A stretch of DNA of 64,000 bases from Nitrospirales bacterium (GCA_021604005.1 BQIV01000016.1:34115-98114), one strand, 5' to 3'. Positions 8,886 through 18,162 are shown, counted from the first letter of the stretch. Numbers and translations: made by a program. Notes: a model not told the origin generated them from the letters alone.

Positions 8886-9396
8886 GATCGTCATCTCCAC
8901 CCACCCTCACGTTCAAGGGAAGGGTTCTAGCGAAACAATAAAATTATGTACATGAAATACATAAGGCTCGATTATTCACGGCACGAGAGCTCGCTTCCTA
9001 CATCTGACTTTTGACGCCCATTCTTTTTCACTGGTTTGCCCGGATGCAGGTGTCCACGTATTGGTGGCTCCGCCCTACTCGTACAGCAACCGTCAATCAG
9101 TGCTAGGCATGTAGCGAAAAAGTCAGTTTCCATTCGTGGACACAAATCTACGACAGGGCCAAGACAGCCACGATCATTCCGGATCATACGCACATTTCAA
9201 AGTCTGATAAGGATGTTTCGTCACACAACCGACGGGACTCGTCGGAGGAGGGTTTGTTCCGTATAGGACAATGAATTCTTTTCTCTATCAAACTACCCCA
9301 TGGCGGGATTTAATGCAACGTGGTGTCAGTCGTCCTTGGCGAACGTCCCTGTGGGGTATTCGTCTACCAGGCGGTTGCCGATACATATCAACTTAC
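8886..9396. other. intergenic region, no gene seen
   Basis: About 510 bp upstream of typA. Short open frames exist on both strands, but none has a Shine-Dalgarno or a recognisable protein. It presumably carries the typA promoter. Nothing else was identified. Confidence 0.4.
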
Positions 9397-9418
9397 GAGA
9401 GCCTCAATTGAGGCTCTC
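9397..9418 (-). terminator. hairpin downstream of 9435 gene
   Basis: A 9 bp perfect stem (GAGAGCCTC) around the loop AATT lies 17 bp after the stop of the minus-strand gene at 9435-9794. There is no T-run, so this is a weak or Rho-assisted terminator candidate. Confidence 0.45.
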
Positions 9419-9434
9419 ACTATTGCAAGAACGT

Positions 9435-9794
9435 TCATTTCTTCGCGGTGGCGTTTGCTTTATAGGCCTTGTCTTGAGACTCCCAGTCAAGGCGGAGACG
9501 CTCCGACATACTCTTGGTCTTTTCCATACGTTCATTCATGAGCTCAAGTGTTCGGTCATGAGCTACTGCGGCTTCCGTCAAGGCTGTAGATTGGAACTGG
9601 TCACATAAAACTCGGAGCACTTCAGCGTTAGGCGAGGCAATGCCTCTGGCCTTACAAAACTGGATGCCTGTGTCGGTCAAGGTTGTGCCGTCGGCTTCTA
9701 CCAGCGGCTTGGTCCCATCCGGGGCGTTATCGCCGGTATACTTGTAAACCGTGCCAAATTCCCCAATCGCGTATCGAGGCGTCTCACTACTCAT
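9435..9794 (-). CDS. hypothetical protein, 119 aa
   Basis: Soluble, acidic protein of unknown family with no signal peptide or membrane segment. The N-terminus (GEFGTVYKYTGD) looks like a small beta segment. The second half is helical and rich in Glu, Arg and Met (ELMNERMEKTKSMSERLR) and may form a short coiled coil. A good Shine-Dalgarno (AAGGAG, eight bases upstream) supports the gene. It is divergent from the DEAD-box helicase and followed by the hairpin at 9397-9418. No function can be assigned. Confidence 0.7.
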   Translation of the reverse strand: MSSETPRYAIGEFGTVYKYTGDNAPDGTKPLVEADGTTLTDTGIQFCKARGIASPNAEVLRVLCDQFQSTALTEAAVAHDRTLELMNERMEKTKSMSERLRLDWESQDKAYKANATAKK

Positions 9795-10239
9795 CGTATG
9801 TGCTCCTTCTTCGTTGGTAGATGAATGTCCAGATGTACAGAAATCATGAAAGATTCATGCGTGATAGGTTGCTATAAATACTTGATAGAACTGTTCTCAA
9901 CTGAGAGAGATGCGTAGTGTACTCGTTTTTTGTATAAGGTCTCAATGCTTCAGGATGTTATTTCTTGCGGCTATATGTCCTGTCATGTACTTGAGGGGAC
10001 TACCTTGATAATTTTGTGCCACATGGCTCCTACTAGTTTGACATTACGGGAATTCTCGAGTACTCTCAAGATAGTCACTGTTGAATCGGTCCGGCGACGC
10101 TGACGCTAGTAACACTCCGGGCCCCGCGATCGTATCGCGACCAGATCCTGCTCGGAGCGGACTTCCTCCCAATTCTGCCTCCCTCGGTTTTCTGACCACG
10201 TGTAAATACGATCCCTTTCTAAAAACAAGGAATATCTCT
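9795..10239. other. divergent intergenic region and helicase leader
   Basis: 445 bp holding the promoters of the hypothetical and helicase genes. The 160 bp before the helicase is open in frame back to 10081, but I read it as 5' leader because the ATG at 10240 has the ribosome-binding site. It contains a small hairpin CGCGAT-CGT-ATCGCG at 10125-10139. Confidence 0.45.
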
Positions 10240-11526
10240 ATGTCTAGTTCTGACTCTACGTCTGAAACGTTATCGTTTAGCGCGCTCGGCCTCTCTGAAG
10301 TGCTTTTAAAAGATTTGACAAAAGCTGGGTTTCAAGAGCCAACGCCTATTCAAGCAAAGGCCATTCCCCCGGCGCTCGAAGGCCGTGATGTTCTGGGTTG
10401 TGCCCAGACAGGCACCGGAAAAACGGCAGCCTTTATTATTCCGATGATTGAACGGCTGGCTCAAGGGGCTAAAGGGGCGCCCCGTGGGCTTGTCTTGGCT
10501 CCTACTCGAGAATTAGCCATCCAAATTCAACAAACGGTAGATCGCCTTGGACGATCTCGTCGAATTTTTGCGACGACTGTCGTGGGTGGAGCCGATATGA
10601 ATGCGCAGATACGAGGCCTGCGGCAACGTCCCGATATCATCGTGGCCACCCCCGGCCGTTTATTGGATCATATGTGGCAAGGCACCATTCGGTTTAACCA
10701 ACTTCAGATTGTGGTGTTAGACGAAGCAGATCGTATGCTTGATATGGGATTTGCTCCACAACTGAATCAAATTATGGAAGCGGTGCCGGAAGAACGACAG
10801 ACGCTGCTGTTTTCCGCAACGATGCCGTCCAATCTTGGCGATCTCGCGCGCATGTCCCTCAAGGACCCGGTCCGGGCCATGGTGTCAAAGTCAGCCACGT
10901 TAGCCACTGGAGTGACCCAGACACTTCACCATACAACTTCTTCAGACAAAACCCCTCTCCTGCTTTCTCTTTTGAAAGGTAAGGGCGAATCGGTCCTCGT
11001 GTTTACTCGAACCAAGCATCGTGCCGATCGTTTAGGGGAAACCTTGGAACGTGGCGGACATCGAGTGGCGGTTCTTCATGGAGGACGTCGTCTGGCTCAG
11101 CGCCGTACGGCTTTAGAAGGTTTTCGTCGTGGGCGATTTCAGATTCTTGTCGCGACGGACATCGCGGCTCGTGGCCTAGACGTGGCGAACATCGGACATG
11201 TCATCAATTACGATCTTCCCAATGTGCCTGAGGATTATGTACATCGTCTTGGTCGAACCGCACGCATGAAAGCCGTAGGTAGCGCCACCAGTTTCGTTAC
11301 GGTTGAAGATTCTCGACATATGCGAGAGATAGAGAAACTCTTAGGTCAGCCGGTTCCATCGGCACCAGGGAGCCGACCACGATTTCAACCAACGCCGCAG
11401 AGTACTGGCCAACGCCCACGTCCAGGCTTTAATCGTAACGCACCTCGCCAGGGCCAAGATCAACCGCGACGGTTTGGCTCAAACCGAAGACGTGGTGGAC
11501 CGCGACCGACAGCCTCTGCAAGATAA
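10240..11526 (+). CDS. DEAD-box ATP-dependent RNA helicase (RhlE-like)
   Basis: 428 aa from the ATG at 10240, preceded by AAGGA; upstream in-frame sequence lacks a signal. Motifs in order: Q motif (GFQEPTPIQ), motif I AQTGTGKT, Ia PTRELA, Ib TPGR, II DEAD, III SAT, then the helicase C-terminal motifs VFTRTKHRAD, ATDIAARGLD and HRLGRTAR. The tail is Pro/Arg/Gln-rich and basic (RRFGSNRRRGG), typical of RhlE-type enzymes that remodel ribosome assembly intermediates or act in cold RNA metabolism. The leader ending resembles that of the RRM gene. A stable hairpin follows at 11577. Confidence 0.95.
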   Translation: MSSSDSTSETLSFSALGLSEVLLKDLTKAGFQEPTPIQAKAIPPALEGRDVLGCAQTGTGKTAAFIIPMIERLAQGAKGAPRGLVLAPTRELAIQIQQTVDRLGRSRRIFATTVVGGADMNAQIRGLRQRPDIIVATPGRLLDHMWQGTIRFNQLQIVVLDEADRMLDMGFAPQLNQIMEAVPEERQTLLFSATMPSNLGDLARMSLKDPVRAMVSKSATLATGVTQTLHHTTSSDKTPLLLSLLKGKGESVLVFTRTKHRADRLGETLERGGHRVAVLHGGRRLAQRRTALEGFRRGRFQILVATDIAARGLDVANIGHVINYDLPNVPEDYVHRLGRTARMKAVGSATSFVTVEDSRHMREIEKLLGQPVPSAPGSRPRFQPTPQSTGQRPRPGFNRNAPRQGQDQPRRFGSNRRRGGPRPTASAR

Positions 11527-11576
11527 CCACACCACTTATCAGTTCGGGCTCGTCCGCATAGAAAGACCTCATTGAG

Positions 11577-11611
11577 ACTCTGCTTCTTCTGATTTTCAGA
11601 AGAAGTAGAGT
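11577..11611 (+). terminator. hairpin after DEAD-box helicase gene
   Basis: 16 bp stem (ACTCTGCTTCTTCTGA paired with its near-complement, one G-T wobble) and a 3-nt TTT loop, about 50 bp after the helicase stop. No downstream T-run. Confidence 0.6.
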
Positions 11612-11724
11612 TGAAACGAAGGATTATATCTCCACCCAGCCTTCATACAACTCCAAAGTCTATGTTTTCCTCTCAGTGACCCTCCCTCTCATTCTGCGCT
11701 ATAGTGCGCTCGCACGATTTTCAA

Positions 11725-11813
11725 TGAGACGTGAAAAATAAGAAGTCATAAAAAGAGCATTTTGATCGTTTCGTAATCTTGTCATTTCACGTCTCACTCC
11801 TAACTTTTCACTA
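11725..11813. repeat. heptad-type inverted repeat
   Basis: A perfect 12 bp inverted repeat, TGAGACGTGAAA at 11725-11736 and its complement at 11785-11796, lies just upstream of the transporter gene. Both flanks read as degenerate 7-mers (TTCACGT, CTCACTC, CTAACTT, TTCACTA on the right). It resembles the arrays at 6198 and 61953 in style but not in exact sequence. Confidence 0.6.
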
Positions 11814-11839
11814 TCGAAAAACAGCTCTATTACTCGTCG

Positions 11840-13165
11840 ATGTCTGCCGTTCCTTCCAACATTCTTCATCGAATGCTCAGGCGAGTTGTTGTTGTACACC
11901 CACATGAGATACGCGCACTGCTCTGGTCGTTTGCCTATTTCTTCTGTGTGCTGGCTGCTTATTACATTCTCCGCCCGGTGCGTGATGAGATGGGTGTACT
12001 CGCCGGCGTTCATAAATTACCCTGGTTCTTCTTCACCGTATTTCTCACGATGCTCGCAGTGGTGCCCCTATTTGGATGGGCAGCCAGCTGTCTAACTATT
12101 CGTCGTCTCCTTCCAACCATCTATCTATTTTTCATTGTCAATCTAATTGGGTTTTTTATTGCGCTCAGGACTGGGCTCACGATGACAGCATTGGCCCCCG
12201 TCTTTTTTGTGTGGGTGAGTGTCTTTAATCTCTTTATCGTGTCGGTCTTTTGGAGTTTCATGGCCGATGTGTTTTCTACGGAAGGTGCCCGACGACTCTT
12301 TGGTTTCATCTCTGCGGGTGGGAGCCTTGGGGCCATTAGCGGTCCATTGTTTACGGCAACAGCAGTAAAAGGGCTTGGAGTTGCAAGCTTGCTACTGGTC
12401 TCTGCCGCACTATTGCTTGCAGCGGTAGGGTGTATCCTAGCATTGCTTGCTTGGTTCCAAGAACAGCATGGAGAAGATCTTGGAGCCAAACATCTACTAT
12501 CTTCTCAAACCTCCTCTGATCCACCTCCGAGTCTGTGGGTTGGCATCATCCGAATTACGCAATCCACATACCTACAGGCTATCTGTGTGTATTTGGTCTG
12601 TTATTCCATACTCTCAACTTTTCTGTATTCGCAACAAACGATTCTTGTCCCACAGGTTGTTCCCAACTCGGAGGACCGTCTTCAATTGTTCGCTTCTTTT
12701 GACTTTGCCGTAAACGTGCTCACCGTCTGTATACAAATGTTTGCGACTGGTCGGTTACTGACATTTTTTGGAGTCACGGCCATGCTCGTGATCCTACCAT
12801 TGCTCAACATTCTTGGATTTGGGATTTTCGGAATGGTGACGATACTGCCGGTACTGATCGGATTTGGAATCTTGCGAAGAGCGGGAGAATTCTCAATCAC
12901 CAAACCCACACGGGAAACGCTCTTTACTGTCGTGCCGCGTGTCGAAAAATATCAGGCCAAAAATGTCATTGATACCGTCGTCCATCGCGCAGGCGATATG
13001 ACGGGTACGTGGGTGGGATCGGCTTTGCATGCATTCGGCATGTCGATCTCACAGATGTCGTTTGCCGCAATTCCAATCGCCCTCGTGTGGTTTTTCACCG
13101 GAAGGTTTTTAGGCCGACGGCATGAAATGATTCTGGAAAAACAAAAGACTGAAAAAAAACATTAG
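11840..13165 (+). CDS. ATP/ADP translocase (TLC)-like / MFS-type transporter
   Basis: 441 aa polytopic inner-membrane protein with about 12 hydrophobic segments. The N-terminal block (HPHEIRALLWSFAYFF, then YYILRPVRDEMG) is the pattern seen in the bacterial TLC/ATP:ADP antiporter-related transporters that belong near the major facilitator superfamily. These free-living homologues are of unknown substrate, so nucleotide exchange should not be assumed. The ATG at 11840 has no obvious Shine-Dalgarno. It sits alone between an inverted repeat upstream and a hairpin at 13275-13310 downstream. Confidence 0.75.
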   Translation: MSAVPSNILHRMLRRVVVVHPHEIRALLWSFAYFFCVLAAYYILRPVRDEMGVLAGVHKLPWFFFTVFLTMLAVVPLFGWAASCLTIRRLLPTIYLFFIVNLIGFFIALRTGLTMTALAPVFFVWVSVFNLFIVSVFWSFMADVFSTEGARRLFGFISAGGSLGAISGPLFTATAVKGLGVASLLLVSAALLLAAVGCILALLAWFQEQHGEDLGAKHLLSSQTSSDPPPSLWVGIIRITQSTYLQAICVYLVCYSILSTFLYSQQTILVPQVVPNSEDRLQLFASFDFAVNVLTVCIQMFATGRLLTFFGVTAMLVILPLLNILGFGIFGMVTILPVLIGFGILRRAGEFSITKPTRETLFTVVPRVEKYQAKNVIDTVVHRAGDMTGTWVGSALHAFGMSISQMSFAAIPIALVWFFTGRFLGRRHEMILEKQKTEKKH

Positions 13166-13274
13166 GCTCTGGATAATAGTAGGTCGAATGTTCGTGGTAG
13201 TTTTGATGTCTTTGGTTTTTGTCTGTTTGACCGGAGTGACTGCTATAAAAAATAAGTGCTTGTGTGGAAATACA

Positions 13275-13310
13275 TGACAAGAGACATATCAATCGATATG
13301 TCTCTTGTCA
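13275..13310. terminator. perfect 16 bp stem hairpin
   Basis: TGACAAGAGACATATC pairs perfectly with its complement around the loop AATC. It lies 110 bp after the transporter stop and between convergent genes, so it may end both transcripts. No T-run follows. Confidence 0.6.
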
Positions 13311-13427
13311 GTGTTGAAACGTATGAAGATGTAAGAGGTAGGTGGTGTTCTTCAGAGAGCATAGCTGTTGATTTCATGCAGCCTTTCCTCTTGCTGTCTG
13401 TCGTTCATAAAAAACTCTCTCCGGCGA

Positions 13428-13931
13428 TTACTTCACATCAACTGACATAATCACGAATTCTTTATTCAATTGCCCACCCTGGTGTGGCTCTACATAGGTA
13501 CCGTCATAGTAATACCATTGCAGGGGTTTCATTTTGCCTAATTCACTGGGATGACGTGGCAGCTTTGTCACATCTAGGCCGTTGGCGATAAAAGTGGCGG
13601 GATTGATGAAGTACACGACATCCTCATGCGTTTGTTCAGGTGTCTCGGAGAAGTGAATCATATTATGCTTGCTAGCCGTCTCGAGCATACACATTTCCCC
13701 GCTGGCATCCGTCGCATCAATAGGTTTCATCTTTGAATCAGGACCAAGAATATTCGCAATCGCATTTATTTCTTTCCGTGCCTTCCCTTCTAATTTCAAC
13801 ACCGGTCCAAACTGTTCTTTGATAGTATCTAGTGAATCAGCTGCAATGGCAGTAGAAAACACTCCCCAACTAAATACGGAGCTCACCATAACCGTGGTCA
13901 TACACACCGATAATTTCCAGTTCATTTTCAT
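13428..13931 (-). CDS. hypothetical secreted protein, 167 aa
   Basis: The start at 13931 is chosen because AAGGA lies eight bases upstream and the protein then opens with a Sec signal peptide (KMNWKLSVCMTTVMVSSVFS, cleavage near AIAA-DS). The upstream in-frame extension of 48 residues is not signal-like. The mature part (about 135 aa) has two Cys-flanked segments (GEMCMLE) and an aromatic stretch LQWYYYDGTYVEPH. No family was recognised. It follows the histidine kinase gene on the same strand after about 140 bp and probably works in the periplasm. Confidence 0.65.
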   Translation of the reverse strand: MKMNWKLSVCMTTVMVSSVFSWGVFSTAIAADSLDTIKEQFGPVLKLEGKARKEINAIANILGPDSKMKPIDATDASGEMCMLETASKHNMIHFSETPEQTHEDVVYFINPATFIANGLDVTKLPRHPSELGKMKPLQWYYYDGTYVEPHQGGQLNKEFVIMSVDVK

Positions 13932-14071
13932 GATTGTTTCCTTATGAATTGTTGAGTCGTTTGTAAAACACTTGATGTGCTGTATCCTTTCAATACTCAT
14001 GGGTGATGCAGACTTTATAGCCATAATTCGTCGGCTAAGTGGTCGATTGACGCAACTTGAACCTTTTAAGA

Positions 14072-15658
14072 TCAAGGTCGAGGTTTCTGGGTGAGAGGCA
14101 GAATAATAGAAAAAGTCGTTCCCTTCCCTTCTTCACTTTCTACCTTGATCTGACCATGATGAGCATCGATGGCGTCTTTCACGATTTTTGTCCCGAGTCC
14201 GGTTCCGCCGACTTTAGTGCTAATGGCATTCTGGGTAAATAATCGATCTCGGATGTCTGAAGGCATGCCCTTTCCGGTATCCGCGACAACTAATTCAAGC
14301 ATTCCCGTTTCAAGGTGAGCTTGCCCACGTATCGTCACTGAACCACCGGAAGGGACTTCCGGTATCGCATTACCTGTGAGGTTATAGAGTGCTGCAAATA
14401 ATCGGCGTTCATCAGCTTCAATAATCGGGAGTGTGTCCAGCCCTTTCGCGTACAAAGCCACCTCCTTTTCTTTGGCAGAGATCTGAAGTGATTTAAATAC
14501 ACCTTTGACAATTTCTTGTACTGTACATGGAGTAAAATTTGGTTCGCTTGTGACGCCTTTGACGGCATCAGCAATCTCGCGCACCCGGTCTTGAATGCGT
14601 CGCGCATTATTCGTGATCATTTCTGTCAATTCAGTGCACGTCGTCTTGCAATGTGTCCAGACCTTGGCATCATCCTTCATGACGGCAGCAAACACGTCCT
14701 TGAGTTCATCCTCAAGGAGACTTGTCCCTGTCAATACTGGCATGAGCATATTTTTAATATCATGTCCAACATTACCTAAGACGCGCGAGACCTCAGCCAA
14801 TTTGGCTGCCTCAAGGAGTTGAGCCGCAATGCGTTTCTGTTCCGTCATGTCCTGGAAGGTCACCACTGCTCCCCTCAACTTCCCCTGTTCATCTCGCAAT
14901 GGTGTGCTGCAATATTGGGCTGAGAAGTGACTTCCATCTTTTCGCCAAAAGATTTCGTCGGCTCCCATGTGTACTCGTCCGTCTTTATAAGCCCCATAGA
15001 TGGGACATTGTTCATCAGGGTATGGACATCCATCTTCTTTCGTATGATGCCATAGCGAATGGCTTGGCTGTCCGAGCAGTTCATCAGTCTCATATCCCAG
15101 CATCGATTTAGCCGCAGGGTTCACAAATGTATGGCAACCTTCCAAGTCTAATCCTAGAATGCCTTCGCCTGCAGAGTTCAAAATGTACTCATTTTGTCGA
15201 CGAAGCTCCATGATGGTACGTTCGGCCTTTTTGCGCTCAGAAATATCACGAAACGTCACGACAGCCCCTGCAAGATTACCGAATTCATCCGTGATAGGAG
15301 TGCTTGTGTACTCGGCTGGGAAGGCTGTGCCATCTTTTCGCCAGAACACTTCAGTATCACCATGATGAATGCGACCGTCTTTGTAGGCCCCATAGATGGG
15401 ACAGTCTGTTGCCGGATAGGGTGATCCATCAGCGTGAGAGTGATGCCACAATCCATGGCTGGGCCGACCCAAGAGTTCATCGGCCGTGTATCCCAGCATC
15501 TGTGCTGCGGCAGGATTCACGAAGGTATGCCGTCCTTCCAAATCAAGACCAAAAATCCCTTCAGCCGCAGCCTGTAAGAGCAGACGATGTATCTCATCTG
15601 CCGTGGATCGTACAAAGGGGGAAGAGTCCTGACTCTCTTTCTGCATGTCCGTGTTCAT
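14072..15658 (-). CDS. tandem PAS sensor histidine kinase
   Basis: 528 aa soluble histidine kinase with no membrane segment. Two near-duplicate PAS domains (about residues 25-145 and 150-275) share the pattern SLWHH...DG.PYP...CPIYGAYKDG, including a conserved Cys. Then come a dimerisation/phosphoacceptor helix with GHDIKN (the His) and a HATPase domain with N box ALYNLTGNA, G1 DTGKGMP and G2 GGTGLGTKIV. No receiver domain is fused and no response regulator gene is in the window, so it is an orphan. It lies 25 bp after the CBS gene and is likely cotranscribed with it, downstream of the sulfite oxidase operon. Confidence 0.92.
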   Translation of the reverse strand: MNTDMQKESQDSSPFVRSTADEIHRLLLQAAAEGIFGLDLEGRHTFVNPAAAQMLGYTADELLGRPSHGLWHHSHADGSPYPATDCPIYGAYKDGRIHHGDTEVFWRKDGTAFPAEYTSTPITDEFGNLAGAVVTFRDISERKKAERTIMELRRQNEYILNSAGEGILGLDLEGCHTFVNPAAKSMLGYETDELLGQPSHSLWHHTKEDGCPYPDEQCPIYGAYKDGRVHMGADEIFWRKDGSHFSAQYCSTPLRDEQGKLRGAVVTFQDMTEQKRIAAQLLEAAKLAEVSRVLGNVGHDIKNMLMPVLTGTSLLEDELKDVFAAVMKDDAKVWTHCKTTCTELTEMITNNARRIQDRVREIADAVKGVTSEPNFTPCTVQEIVKGVFKSLQISAKEKEVALYAKGLDTLPIIEADERRLFAALYNLTGNAIPEVPSGGSVTIRGQAHLETGMLELVVADTGKGMPSDIRDRLFTQNAISTKVGGTGLGTKIVKDAIDAHHGQIKVESEEGKGTTFSIILPLTQKPRP

Positions 15659-15683
15659 GTGTTCACCTTGGTACGTCGTGTCC

Positions 15684-16115
15684 TCAGCTTGTCCATTCCA
15701 ACCCTAAGCCTGATTTCACCCAAGCCTGAAGAAGGTCATGCCGTGTGATACATCCAATCACCACGCCATCCTTTTCAACGGGAAGGTTCAAAAATCGGCT
15801 TTTCTCCATAATTTTCACGGCTTCACCAATCGTCGTGTAGGCTGTAACCGGTACACGGTCCTTTGCCATCAGATCTTCAGCTGTCATCTGGTTGAGGTCC
15901 TTACCATCTGCTAGGGCCTGCAACAAATTAAATTCGCTGATGAACCCAACAAATGTTCCGTTCCGATCCACGACTGGAGCCCCAGGCGTGTGGCCAGTGA
16001 GCAACAACACCGCTATGGCCAAACCATTTTGTTCAGCTTGAAAACGCAGCCTATTGCTTCCGACGATTTCTTCAAGGGTTGCATTGCCACCGGCGGATAT
16101 TTTTTCTGAATCCAT
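15684..16115 (-). CDS. tandem CBS domain protein
   Basis: 143 aa protein of two CBS motifs. The first has TGHTPGAPVVDRNGTFVGFISE and the second has FLNLPVEKDGVVIGCITRHDLL. Such pairs bind adenine nucleotides or S-adenosylmethionine and act as sensors. A Shine-Dalgarno (AGAGGA) precedes the ATG. It is the first gene of a likely two-gene unit with the PAS histidine kinase and lies 123 bp after the diheme cytochrome gene, so it may be an input to that kinase. This link is an inference from adjacency. Confidence 0.88.
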   Translation of the reverse strand: MDSEKISAGGNATLEEIVGSNRLRFQAEQNGLAIAVLLLTGHTPGAPVVDRNGTFVGFISEFNLLQALADGKDLNQMTAEDLMAKDRVPVTAYTTIGEAVKIMEKSRFLNLPVEKDGVVIGCITRHDLLQAWVKSGLGLEWTS

Positions 16116-16238
16116 CGTACATTCCTCTTATGATGATTGGTGCCAGTTTACTGAAGGTCGCCATTCTTGGAAAGATGCATCATGTCGGGACACGAAGTGT
16201 TTGCGGATCCTAACCAGCGATATACGCTATTCGATTCC

Positions 16239-16928
16239 TCATGACTTCGTGAGATTTCTAATATAAGCAAGAATGTCCTCCATTTCTTGTTTTGACAGAT
16301 CGCTCTTCCATGAAGGCATGGCCGTGCCCGGCCGACCGTTGCGAATAGTGTTGAGGAGAATCGTATCTGACTTGTTGCCGGTAGCCGTCAGGTCTGCTGC
16401 CGGGGGAATGAGCGCCTGGCCGATTGGACCGTCGCCTTTGCCCGTTTGGCCGTGACAGTTGAGGCAGTATGTGTTGTAGATTGCCTTCCCTTTTTCAGGA
16501 CTTCCACTCTCCCTAGTCGGGATATGTGCCAAACCCGTAAATTTTTTAGCCTCTGGTATAGGTTGAATGGTATTCTGACTCACCAAATACTCAGCTAGGG
16601 GCGAAATGTGTTCATCCGGAATCGGACACCCAAAGGTGTGTTTCATTTTCTTGATAATTTCCGTCCAACGTTCATGTGAATGTGGAGGTTGCGTGTAGAT
16701 ATATTCTGCAGAGTGGCAGATGAGACAATAACTACTGGCAATCGCGCTTCCCGGACCCTGCTGAAAAGAGATTGGATCGGCAGGCACGCTCAGTGTATCT
16801 GAGGCCTCCATCGATTGCGCACCGGACGGCTGTCCCACCATAAACACGCCAAGCATGAACAGGCCCACACACAGGAACACGCTGAACCAGCCGACACTTC
16901 GCTTTATGATATTCCCGTTACGTCGCAT
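16239..16928 (-). CDS. periplasmic diheme c-type cytochrome (SorB-like partner)
   Basis: 229 aa from the ATG at 16928, overlapping the stop region of the sulfite oxidase gene by 11 bp; an upstream ATG would overlap further. One N-terminal hydrophobic segment (WFSVFLCVGLFMLGVFMV) is a signal or anchor. Two heme-binding motifs, CLICH and CLNCH, mark two domains. The second ends with RNGRPGTAMPSW, whose Met is a likely axial ligand. Position directly after the molybdoenzyme makes it the likely electron acceptor, as SorB is for SorA. That pairing is an inference from context. Confidence 0.88.
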   Translation of the reverse strand: MRRNGNIIKRSVGWFSVFLCVGLFMLGVFMVGQPSGAQSMEASDTLSVPADPISFQQGPGSAIASSYCLICHSAEYIYTQPPHSHERWTEIIKKMKHTFGCPIPDEHISPLAEYLVSQNTIQPIPEAKKFTGLAHIPTRESGSPEKGKAIYNTYCLNCHGQTGKGDGPIGQALIPPAADLTATGNKSDTILLNTIRNGRPGTAMPSWKSDLSKQEMEDILAYIRNLTKS

Positions 16929-18162
16929 GAATATGCACCGTTTCGACGACATTTCGAAGATATCCACTTGGATTCCAGCGAGCGCTGAAACGTTGGGGTT
17001 CGCCAATGCGATTCACGGCTAGTGATTGCAGCATATAGGTTCGACCGGAAACCGGCGTGAATTGCACTTCCCACGGCCGGAAACTAAAGTCGCCATAGTC
17101 CTGTCCTAAGCTGGCAGCCTGCCATTGGCGGCCTCCATCCACTGAGAAGAGCACTCGATCGATGCCATACCCTTGGTCAAAGGCAATGCCTTTCACGGTT
17201 AAGGGCGTTCCGCCTACCACCGTTCCGCTATCTTGAACATTGGTGATAAAAGAGCGGACGGTCATTTTCCCTATTGGAACGGATCGGACAATCTTCTCCC
17301 CAGGCTGGACGCATGCGCAGGGATCTGCCGGCAACCGATAGGCCTTGGCCATCCAAAACTGTTGATCGTGCTTGTTGAGCACTTCAATATCATTCAACAT
17401 TTTGACCCAATAGGTGGCAAACCAGCCCGGCACAACCAGCCGAAGTGGAAACCCGTTCAACCAGGGAAGTGGCTCTCCATTCATGGAATGGGCCACCACC
17501 ACGGTCTCTTGAACGGCATCCTCTAGATTCAGCGATTTTCGAAAGTCCGGCGTGCCATCAGCGATTGGTTGATCAAGACCATCAAACCGAACCTGGAGGC
17601 CATCATCATTGAGCCCGGCTTTGGCGAGTAAATCCCGCAATCGAACGCCCGTCCACTTGGCATTGCCCATCGCGCCATTTCCCCACTGCCCGCCAGGGAC
17701 ACGCGGGTCAAAAAACCCCCGGCTGTTTCCTCCGCATTGGCACACGGCGGCAACCTCAACTTGCTCGAAATCCCGTTTTAACTCCGCCAAATTCAAAGAC
17801 AACGGTTGAGTAACTCGTCCCCGAATCTTCAGACGAAACGTGTTCATATCGATCTGCGAAGGAATGTTGGCCAGATGCCATCGAACAAAGAAGGCATCAT
17901 TGGGCGTAAAAATATTCTCATCAAATAGATGAAACGGGGTTTCCAATTGTGGTGGCCTCGTGGTCATGACCATCAGCGGCCGTTTTTGCGGGAAGGCGAC
18001 CAATGGACGGCGACCCCGCTCGAACGGCAAATCCACTTTCGGTGCATTCTCAGCCCAAAGCACTCCTGGCTTCACGAAACTTGCAGCCCCAAGTGCCAGA
18101 CTCGCTGATAAAAAACGTCGACGAGTCAATTCAGAATCTTTTTCGGTCCTTGTCTTCTTCAT
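16918..18162 (-). CDS. sulfite oxidase-family molybdoenzyme (SorA-like)
   Basis: 414 aa from the ATG at 18162, which has AAGGA eight bases upstream. A twin-arginine signal (RRRFLSA at residues 14-20) targets the folded enzyme to the periplasm. The molybdenum-cofactor domain contains CQCGGNSR (Cys143 is the likely Mo ligand) and WTGVRLRDLL. The C-terminal Mo-cofactor dimerisation domain has VDGGRQWQ and PWEVQF. The family oxidises sulfite to sulfate and passes electrons to cytochrome c. Neighbours are a tetraheme cytochrome upstream (44 bp) and a diheme cytochrome overlapping downstream, consistent with an electron-transfer operon. Other YedY-like substrates cannot be excluded. Confidence 0.9.
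   Translation of the reverse strand: MKKTRTEKDSELTRRRFLSASLALGAASFVKPGVLWAENAPKVDLPFERGRRPLVAFPQKRPLMVMTTRPPQLETPFHLFDENIFTPNDAFFVRWHLANIPSQIDMNTFRLKIRGRVTQPLSLNLAELKRDFEQVEVAAVCQCGGNSRGFFDPRVPGGQWGNGAMGNAKWTGVRLRDLLAKAGLNDDGLQVRFDGLDQPIADGTPDFRKSLNLEDAVQETVVVAHSMNGEPLPWLNGFPLRLVVPGWFATYWVKMLNDIEVLNKHDQQFWMAKAYRLPADPCACVQPGEKIVRSVPIGKMTVRSFITNVQDSGTVVGGTPLTVKGIAFDQGYGIDRVLFSVDGGRQWQAASLGQDYGDFSFRPWEVQFTPVSGRTYMLQSLAVNRIGEPQRFSARWNPSGYLRNVVETVHIHAT

Noticed and set aside
9300..9608. Plus-strand 102-codon frame opposite the 119 aa gene
   Set aside because: Mostly antisense to a better supported gene with a good Shine-Dalgarno and contains the hairpin at 9397.
13256..13450. 64-codon plus-strand frame after the transporter
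   Set aside because: It contains the perfect 16 bp hairpin at 13275-13310 and has no ribosome-binding site.
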